This document shows, in pieces, positions 9,128 through 15,090 of a stretch of DNA of 15,090 nt. The DNA is taken from the NCBI RefSeq assembly GCF_000003605.2, contig NW_003124896.1, forward strand, positions 7,583-22,672. Reading direction: 5' to 3'. A program made the position numbers and the translations under genes. This DNA comes from Saccoglossus kowalevskii (lineage: Eukaryota > Hemichordata > Enteropneusta > Harrimaniidae). Below the pieces are notes generated by a model. The model was given only the letters and a program-made list of their open reading frames with translations. It was not told where the DNA came from and made no database searches. Each line of letters begins with the position of its first letter. Within the stretch, counting starts at the first letter, position 1.

Positions 9128-9478
9128 GTGAGTCAAATATATATCTACCGCAGTGAAGTGAACGTGACAAAAATGGTTTGAGTGTGTATCTTTGATTATA
9201 TTATGATTGTATTTCACCTTGCCTGTGAAGTCTCCACAAATTACAATTTCTATGATCGCCCATGGTTATGAAATCATTTCTTGATTTTGATCATTCTGAA
9301 ATTCAAATAAGGGATTAATAAATGAACAATAAAAAAGCATAAGTAATAACATAAGTAATAACGTCATCAGAATATATTGGTGTAAATTAGCCATGCGCAG
9401 GTGACAACACCATGACCCCAAGAATTAAAAATATAAAAACTAAAAATATCGAAAAAACCTTCCGCGTGCGGGAACTGA

Positions 9479-9673
9479 TTACAATAAACTAATTAATGCC
9501 GAGTGAGTGGCTCTTAAAGACTCATGATCAATATGAATGTATCTGCACCAGCGTCGCATAGTTTCGGAAACATGATTCTGTATACCAACACGAGCTGCTG
9601 TGGTGGCAGCCCCTATTCGAAATAAGTCTCCTTCCTGAATATTTAGTTGTATCACCACAGATATTTGAAACAA
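9479..9673 (-). pseudogene. Tyrosine recombinase C-terminal fragment of the DIRS-like element
   Basis: The 64-codon frame has GDLFRIGAATTAARVGIQNH at residues 15-34, the recombinase box with the second catalytic arginine (Arg19). Family members normally have His three residues before it (H-x-x-R); here this is Asp16. Then comes ETMRRWCRYIHI, where the usual spacing between G-R-W and the catalytic Tyr region is shortened by a few residues. Both changes suggest a non-functional remnant. These enzymes normally insert DNA circles of the element by recombination rather than through an integrase. Confidence 0.75.
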
Positions 9674-9810
9674 TAAATCTGCAATGTATTACTTGTAACT
9701 TGAAAATAACTCCCAAAACCCAACGTGGAAGAGGCGTGAATATTGAATATTGCAACGCCTGAAGCATTGACAGCTGCACAATGTACAAAAAGTGCACGCC
9801 ACTCCATGTG

Positions 9811-10090
9811 TTACGGAATTTCACCCACATTTCTAACTCCGTGCAGCACGATACCCAGATATTCAAGTTCTTGTGATGGTCCAATAATTTTGTGTGACCA
9901 CAGTAGTATGTTAAAAAAACATTGTCATGATAGTCGTTGAACATCTGGCTGTTTCCTCGCCAGCGTCAATAACTGAAAAGTCATCAAGCAAGTGCAAAAC
10001 AAAACTAATTTCAGATTTAAACTTGGCAATTCAGCAATTGACAGCCAATCGAAATCTTTGAGCTTGACCTGGATCCAAAGACAAATCTTG
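9811..10090 (-). pseudogene. DIRS-like reverse transcriptase fragment
   Basis: At least three frames are needed to follow the domain on the - strand. FGSRSSSKI is followed, after a frame change, by FDWLS. Another frame gives FVLHLLDDFSVIDAGEETAR and runs to a stop at 9911-9913. A further frame gives HKIIGPSQELEYLGIVLHG and runs to a stop at 9811-9813. These are the successive landmarks of RT in DIRS-type elements (F-G-x-R-S-S-P-K-x-F, then L-L-D-D-F, then G-P-x-x-x-L-E-Y-L-G-I). The remainder of RT upstream of 10090 was not recognised. Confidence 0.72.
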
Positions 10091-10519
10091 TGAAAATTAG
10101 TACTTGTTGTGCCACTTAATTTTATGTAACTGCCACATTACAGGATGGAGTCGGAAAGTATTAGTAATATCGTATTTACACATAAGTACCTACAATTTCC
10201 ATCTCATGGATAGTAATGCAATATAAAGAAAATCTGTCTTTGTCAGTCGTATCATTAAGGCTAGAAACACCAGGCTTGATATGGGATGCTGACAAATCAA
10301 CAACAAACCTGTATTCCCTGAATATATTCCTACTGCTAAATGTGTTGATGCCCATAGGTTATGTTATTTCTTTATTCCGCACTATATGGCCACCGGCCTA
10401 AAGTACTGTTACATTTCAAAACTTAAATTACACACGATCGCTTTAAAATTACAAGATACATACTTCCATTTCAGTTTCACTGTAATGAAAACTCTTAAAC
10501 AAATATTTACCCAAACTTA
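10091..10519. other. Intron sequence between the two retroelement remnants
   Basis: Nothing recognisable is present. Part may be the 3' untranslated end of the LINE on the - strand, but I could not identify its terminal repeat. Confidence 0.45.
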
Positions 10520-11218
10520 CTAAAATATACGAGTTAGTACTCGTAGCAATGCAATGAATTTCATCTTGGTTGGTGGTGAAAAATAATATTTTGGTAAGAA
10601 TTTTTGTTTAAGTGCTTCATATTTTGGACAAACCATAGTAAAATGATATTCGTCTTCTGCGAGCCTGCAACCAAATGGACATAATCTTTGGTCACGTGGG
10701 ATACCCAAAGTTCTACCATTTTCAATTTCTAGAGGATGACAGGAAATTCTAAGTCTAGTTATAGCACATGAATAGACGGTAGCCAACGAAATAGCAGCAA
10801 GATACCTTTCACATATTAAATCTTGTTTAAACATGGAATACGTTTGAAGCTTTACATTTTTATTAATTTCTGCACACCAATTGAGTCTAGATATATCAAA
10901 ACATCTTCTTTTAAATTCACTGAAGAACATCTCGCTATTATCAATCCTTTGTTCATACCATACATGTCCATAACCAGATGTACATAAAATATTTTTTACC
11001 TCTAAAGCCCAACACCTAGACCCCCCTTCTTCTCTATGGTATAGGTAATTATAACATTCTTTTAAAATAGCTGAGCCGCCCTCTTGAATCAGTTTCAGCC
11101 AAAATCTGACCATTTCAATATTAACATAAACTCTAACTGAGTGTCTCCCTAATTCACCCCTTACTGCAGCATTGGAAGAGTTGAAACTAACTCTCAATAG
11201 AAATTTACAAAATTTAGA
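10520..11218 (-). mobile_element. LINE (non-LTR retrotransposon) ORF2 C-terminal remnant
   Basis: An open frame on the - strand, closed upstream by TAA, starts with ISKFCKFLLRV and holds 225 codons from 11197. Landmarks are SSNAAVRGELGR near residues 7-18, RFWLKL near 31-36, RLRISCHPLEIENGR near 148-162, and a CCHC-like cluster Cys173-x3-Cys177-x7-His185-x4-Cys190 (CPFGC...EDEYHF...CPKY). This is the region after the RT domain that is common in invertebrate LINE ORF2 proteins. The RT and endonuclease domains are absent, as expected of a 5'-truncated copy. The frame has no internal stop, so the insertion may be fairly young compared with the other elements here. The clade (CR1/jockey-like?) is not settled. 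Confidence 0.85.
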
Positions 11219-12873
11219 AATTTACATAGGTTATACTCATAAACATAGCGTTGTCTCTGTCTCGACCACTATAAATTGATCTTTCTAAGTGTTATATAAG
11301 CAGCTGCTTTCTTTACAAAACGAACATGGTAATCATAGAATAGCTTACCACCGTCAATAATTACCATAGTATACAAATCGAGTTCCTCCTTCCTATCAGG
11401 ATAAACCTCTCAGACGATAGTTTTACAATACCGGAAAGCTGCTAGAAATTTGCTGAGAGTTAAAATTTTACTACACGTATGCCATTGTTTCAATTTTTTC
11501 GGATTTTAATTCACCTATAAATTAACAATCGAACATGAATCGGACGCTTCATTGGGGATGGCAAAGGACAGGTGATAACACATGGACAATATTGGGTACA
11601 TCGTATAACAATATTCCAAATCGAGTTTTTCGGTTGCGACTGTTATCGCATGACCAAAATGGGCATTCACCAAGAGTGGAATATAACTCATGCGATATGG
11701 CTCAATAGTTATTCGCAGTCGCTATATTTGGTCAACGTATTAATCAGCTAAACCCTGGGAAATTTGTCATATTTCTGCCATCTCTCGATTAATACTATTA
11801 TCGTCGCTATCATTTGTTTTTTCTTGAGTGTCACTTGATAACCAGGACATAGAAACAGAACAGAACTACCTACGGCTCCAGTAACTAGCATTAATGTAAG
11901 CAGCATTTCGTGTACTCACTCGCGATCGACTAGCCATTGAGTTTGGAGTTCGACGCAATTCATTGTTGATGTCATATAATTAAAGGACACTTTTTCTAGC
12001 CATAACTGGGGGGTATTCTAACTCACAGATCGCGTAAAAGAGTTGGTGGGATTAGTACCATCTATCGACCTAGTGTGATCGATTAGTTGCGCGATTTTGT
12101 GGAACATCACTCAGGATGTCTGATGTCTTCAGACTTGGGTTTTCTTCGGCGTGTAACCATAGAAGTAGATGCTATATCGTTGTGCTATGTGCACAAACAC
12201 TGCAGAATGAAAACAAAGTCTTTAAAAACTCGAAGATTCTAGGCAATAAGACCGAGATTTTTAATAACTGCATCCAAATAACCAAATAAGTTGATGACCC
12301 TGCGTATTAGGAATCATGCAAGAAATATTAAAATTGTGTCACAAATACTGCTTAACATTACACATTAACCAAGCATAAATGCGGTTTGTATTGATGAATT
12401 ATGCAAATGAGGCCAATGGAGGTTGTGAATGCAGCTGCTAGGCGTTGCAAATGTGATGAATCCGCAAATGTATGTGTGCAACAGTTTCGGTGAACGATGT
12501 ACTTCTATAATACTGGTTACCGTGAAAGGCAGAACACTGTTTCTTAGTTTTTAAACATATGTATTACAATTTTTAATTATTTTCTTTCATTAAAATTCAA
12601 ATATTTAATAATGACTGGCTCGAGAGTTTCACAATCTCCACGCCCATAATGCGCGCACAAGCCTTAAAGTGACATAGCAACCGCAAATGATCTTTTTTTC
12701 AAAATGAAGAGCTTGCTGATTGAATGATGATAAACTAGCTCATTAATATTTATTATCAGTTTGAATTCTACCAGTCATTTAGATTTATACAGATTTATAG
12801 AGATATGACTTAGATGTATTCATAATAGTGCTTATAGTTTTATAACTACTTTATTAATTGTCTTCTCTCAAAG
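11219..12873. other. Remainder of gene B intron 1, no gene recognised
   Basis: This is AT-rich sequence ending in the acceptor tcttctctcaaag. Around 12390-12470 there is a cluster with a consensus octamer ATGCAAAT (12401-12408), a CCAAT (12413-12417) and repeated gcaaatg and gatgaat words. It could be an enhancer, but the sequence alone does not show this. A 27-codon - strand frame at 11767-11850 looks protein-like but cannot be tied to anything. Confidence 0.45.
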
Positions 12874-13025
12874 GTTAAAAATATTACCAAGAGTCTTAAA
12901 GGATGTTTCCAATGTAGACCTGTCAACATCTATTCTTGGTCAACATTTGGATTTCCCAGTGTGCATCGCACCAAGTGCTTTCCACAAACTCGTGTCGCCT
13001 GGCGGAGAACTGGACACAGCCAACG
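12874..13025 (+). CDS. 2-hydroxyacid oxidase gene B, second coding exon
   Basis: The exon completes the split Arg codon and encodes LKILPRVLKDVSNVDLSTSI and onward to ELDTAN. It fits the family pattern L-x-P-R-x-L-x-D-V-x-x-x-D-x-S-T-x-(V/I)-L-G-Q. It enters in phase 2 (from exon 1) and leaves in phase 1 at gtaaaa. Two points differ from the family norm: the segment usually reading T-A-M-Q-x-M-A-H-x-D-G-E reads SAFHKLVSPGGE here, so the Met-Ala-His is replaced by Leu-Val-Ser and Asp by Gly. The segment lies near the FMN in known structures. The intron before it is 3.7 kb and carries the two - strand retroelements. Confidence 0.93.
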
Positions 13026-13197
13026 GTAAAAGATAATGTTATCAATTATTTTGAAAGCAATTCACAGTAAAATTATAAACAAGAAATGTCATCCATTGAC
13101 ATAGTATGTGTGACATGTTAGATGATTCTCGCATCCACAATACATGCAACAGTGCAATCAATTCAAGGAGTTTATTTATTATTATATACTTGTATAG

Positions 13198-13472
13198 CTG
13201 CTAATGCAATGGGTACTTGTATGGTACTCAGTAATGTGACGACGACTACCCTGGAAAAAGTAGCTTCTCTCTACCCTGACACTTTGAAATGGTTTCAGTT
13301 ATATATCTGGGAATGTAGGGAGTTCACTGTAAACCTGATAAGAAGAGCTGAAACGGCTGGATTCAAATCTTTGGTAGTTACTGTTGATTCTTCGGTAAAA
13401 GGAAATAGAAGAGGGCATAGGTTTACATTTCCACCAAACATAGAAGTTGTACATTTACCACAAGAACTTAAG
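13198..13472 (+). CDS. 2-hydroxyacid oxidase gene B, third coding exon
   Basis: After a 172-bp intron and the acceptor tgtatag, 275 bases encode AANAMGTCMVLSNVTTTTLE through to HLPQELK and end at gtaaga. Family features present are the G-T-x-M-x-L-S segment, WFQLYIW (Gln and the substrate-binding Tyr of Q-L-Y retained), RRAETAGFKSLVVTVDS (the Thr of T-V-D retained) and G-N-R (its Arg retained). Features lost are the Trp that follows L-S-x in most glycolate oxidases (Val here), and the L-D-D-V-R-N stretch after G-N-R, where about three residues are missing so the sequence goes on as RGHRFTFPP. The later exons, with the catalytic His, are not in the window. Confidence 0.94.
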
Positions 13473-14376
13473 GTAAGAAGATTGTACTTTAAATATGTGG
13501 AATTAAAATATGTTTTACCATATCGTATATTCATAGACACTAGAAACTTCAAAGGAAAAAATGTAAAATCTAATTCGCGCCATTGGTTCGATTTACGCAA
13601 ATGTGTGGTTCCGTGAACAACTTTCTCACCACTGTGTGCCACTGCTTTCTCAATAGTGCGTTCAACACCAGGCATTCAGTCTGCAGTTAGAGCTGCTATA
13701 GTAGGCGTATCATATCGCATGTTCAAGTCATTTGCAACTAGCTTATTATTCATTGAAAATGGCTGAATATATTTATGATACAAGACGTTTTCTATTTCAT
13801 ATGGAAAATAAAAAATAAATTTTAATTAAACATCAAAGAGAACAAATTATATAAGACAATAAAATTGTTTTATTTTCATTGAAAATACACAAGAAAGTCA
13901 ATTTAGCAGATTATTGATGGCGTATTTATGAATTATTCGCAAATATAAGTGGCCAAATACGATTGTACCTGGTTGCTGGGATTTAACATCTTTAGTTCTG
14001 TAATATTTAGTTTACTCTAAGCAACTATGATTACATTTTATGATACGGACCATATCCAATCCCATAATGCGAAGCAAATTAAAAATGGCTTCTTTGGTAC
14101 ATGCTGTAGATTAGAATAACCTAAATCGATTTAAAATATCTCATCATTTTGTTTTATGTGTGTGTGAGAGAAAACACTTGATTTTAACAGTACAACTCCA
14201 TGCAGGTGTTATTGCAGTTATTATCACATGCATTGAGATTATTTTACTATCTTTTTGTTTTATCCATGCCTGTAAAAAATTGCTATATGTAGCATCAAAA
14301 CATCACAGTTTCATGACCATCTCATTTCTGTCTATAGTTAACAGTGTTCTCCCCAGGCCTCTGAAGCGACACGGTA
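13473..14376. other. Sequence after gene B exon 3, no further HAO exon found
   Basis: The next family block (leading to ...W-x-D-(I/L)-x-W-L and later S-N-H-G) is not visible. Two weak coding-like patches exist: a - strand stretch around 13560-13830, and a + strand hydrophobic frame at 14206-14280 after a tccatgcag acceptor-like site. Neither can be assigned firmly. Confidence 0.45.
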
Positions 14377-14459
14377 CCGTGACGCTTGGACACTCGGCCG
14401 TGATGCTTGCCCTTTGTCCGTGACGCTTGGTCACTGGCCCGTGATGCTTATTGCTTTGT
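14377..14459 (+). repeat. Short tandem array of 20/21-bp units
   Basis: Four units starting ccgtgaYgctt begin at 14377, 14398, 14418 and 14439, so they are spaced 21, 20 and 21 bp. They alternate between ccgtgacgcttgg and ccgtgatgctt, so the true period is a dimer of about 41 bp, repeated twice. The array is CpG-rich compared with its surroundings. Confidence 0.85.
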
Positions 14460-14966
14460 TTACAAGTGTCAGTCTCGTCTTGCACGAATTTAAAACAATA
14501 ACATGTATTGATCGAAAGGTAATCCCGCTTTTGTTAGCCATACAAAGACAGTGATAAAAACGGAAGTCTGCAATAAGTTGCGAAGTCTTTCAAGGATGCA
14601 GAGCCGGGGTGCAGAGCCTCCAAATCCAAACAAAAATACTAGAGTAGCAATAATTTGCCCATTGCACGCAACGGCAACAATGTGACAAAACAAGTCACGG
14701 CGTACGTCGGGAAGATCAACCCCGATTTGCTGCACTCCGATTTTTTATCACTCAATCGCCGGTGACATTAATTACCCCAAAATTAAAAAAAAACAAGTGA
14801 AATTAAGTCGCATTGGAAAGAAAAGTGTGAATAATTCAACAGCAGACGAGACGGGTTAAGAAAAAACGAACCCTGACCTCTGGAAATACCCCATTCATAG
14901 GATGCCTTAGTAGCGAAGAACGCCGCCCTAAGGCGACATAATGCACGTTGCAACCTTGTGACCGAT
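14460..14966. other. GC-richer region, no gene recognised
   Basis: The GC and CpG levels rise compared with the rest of the window. A local duplication, tgcagagccggggtgcagagcc, is split across 14596-14617. Frames of about 80 codons on the - strand (14490-14735 and 14783-15025) show no domain that I recognise. The region could be promoter-proximal sequence for the possible gene starting at 15007. Confidence 0.4.
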
Positions 14967-15014
14967 GCATGCTGGGTTACAGGGGGGCTCTGATCGAGGT
15001 AACAAGATGGCGGC
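14967..15014 (+). promoter_or_regulatory. Possible promoter motifs: ZNF143-like CCCAGCATGC and YY1-like AAGATGGCGGC
   Basis: GCATGCTGGG at 14967-14976 is the reverse of the CCCAGCATGC core known from ZNF143/Staf sites. AAGATGGCGGC at 15004-15014 is a full match to the YY1-type motif that, in many animal housekeeping genes, lies at the start codon. The two are 27 bp apart in a CpG-richer stretch. The motifs are seen; promoter function is inference. Confidence 0.35.
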
Positions 15015-15090
15015 GCAGAGTGCATGTTTTTCCGCGATGTTTAAAACACATCTCGTTGGCGATGTTGATGTATTGCCTATGATAATAGTC
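15007..15090 (+). CDS. Possible first exon of an unknown gene, runs off the window
   Basis: The ATG inside the AAGATGGCGGC motif opens 28 codons without a stop to the window edge, beginning MAAQSACFSAMFKTHLVGDV. M-A-A starts at such a motif are typical of housekeeping genes. No domain is recognisable in so short a piece, and no donor site is seen before the edge. It would lie within, or beyond, the unfinished gene B. A chance frame cannot be excluded. Confidence 0.3.
   Translation, partial: MAAQSACFSAMFKTHLVGDVDVLPMIIV

Larger units (their letters stand above)
9479..10090 (-). mobile_element. DIRS-like retrotransposon remnant (RT - RNase H - tyrosine recombinase)
   Basis: Pieces of three domains occur in order on the - strand within the first intron of gene B. 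First come RT blocks: FGSRSSSKI near 10055-10080, LLDDF at 9977-9991 (the catalytic Asp-Asp block of this RT type) and HKIIGPSQELEYLGI at about 9850-9894. Next is an RNase H-like block with LGFGSYFQ at 9700-9723. Last is a tyrosine recombinase C-terminus with FRIGAATTAARVGI around 9581-9622. The combination of this RT with a tyrosine recombinase points to DIRS/Ngaro-type elements. The frames change several times, with stops at 9911-9913 and 9811-9813, and the whole is far shorter than a full element, so it is dead. Confidence 0.8.

Noticed and set aside
9528-9944. 138-codon - strand frame
   Set aside because: It overlaps the DIRS-like remnant but is mostly out of frame with the recognisable RT, RNase H and recombinase blocks. 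It is an accidental frame.
11767-11850. 27-codon - strand frame starting MSWLSSDTQEKTNDSDDNSI
   Set aside because: The composition looks protein-like, but it is too short, has no clear splice partners and matches nothing I recognise.
13575-13600. ggttcgattt, resembling the tRNA T-loop (B box)
   Set aside because: No A box, acceptor stem or cloverleaf can be formed around it.

Overview
This is animal nuclear DNA: AT-rich, with split genes bounded by GT-AG introns and many decayed transposable elements. The host exons, and a repeat load of Ty3/gypsy, DIRS-type and LINE pieces, fit a marine invertebrate (deuterostome or lophotrochozoan). The species cannot be fixed from the sequence. There is no sign of bacterial organisation.

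The host genes are two members of the FMN-dependent 2-hydroxyacid oxidase family (HAO/glycolate oxidase), both on the + strand and arranged head to tail. Gene A enters from the left and supplies only its last three exons (271-429, 904-973, 1165-1223), which encode the end of the TIM barrel. Gene B starts at 8985 and supplies its first three exons (8985-9127, 12874-13025, 13198-13472), which encode the N-terminal half. Exon phases agree across every junction. Gene B is divergent in the active-site region, and its next exon is not found in the remaining 1.6 kb.

The 7.8 kb between the two genes holds mostly AT-rich sequence without recognisable genes. It also holds a frame-broken, internally deleted Ty3/gypsy element on the - strand (4978-5898) lying between two diverged 140-bp direct repeats; a 41-bp minisatellite with higher-order structure (6463-7103); and a 129-bp MITE-like element with inverted termini and a 5-bp target duplication (7405-7533). 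The 3.7-kb first intron of gene B carries two more - strand retroelement remnants: a DIRS-like piece with reverse transcriptase, RNase H and tyrosine recombinase fragments (9479-10090), and the C-terminal end of a LINE ORF2 (10520-11218).

The right end (about 14340-15090) is richer in GC and CpG. It has a second short tandem array of 20/21-bp units, and ends in a possible promoter and first exon: a YY1-like AAGATGGCGGC motif whose ATG opens a frame that runs off the window. I found no convincing new multi-gene system. The most useful points are the divergent tandem oxidase paralogues, the unannotated DIRS-like remnant, the higher-order minisatellite and the MITE.
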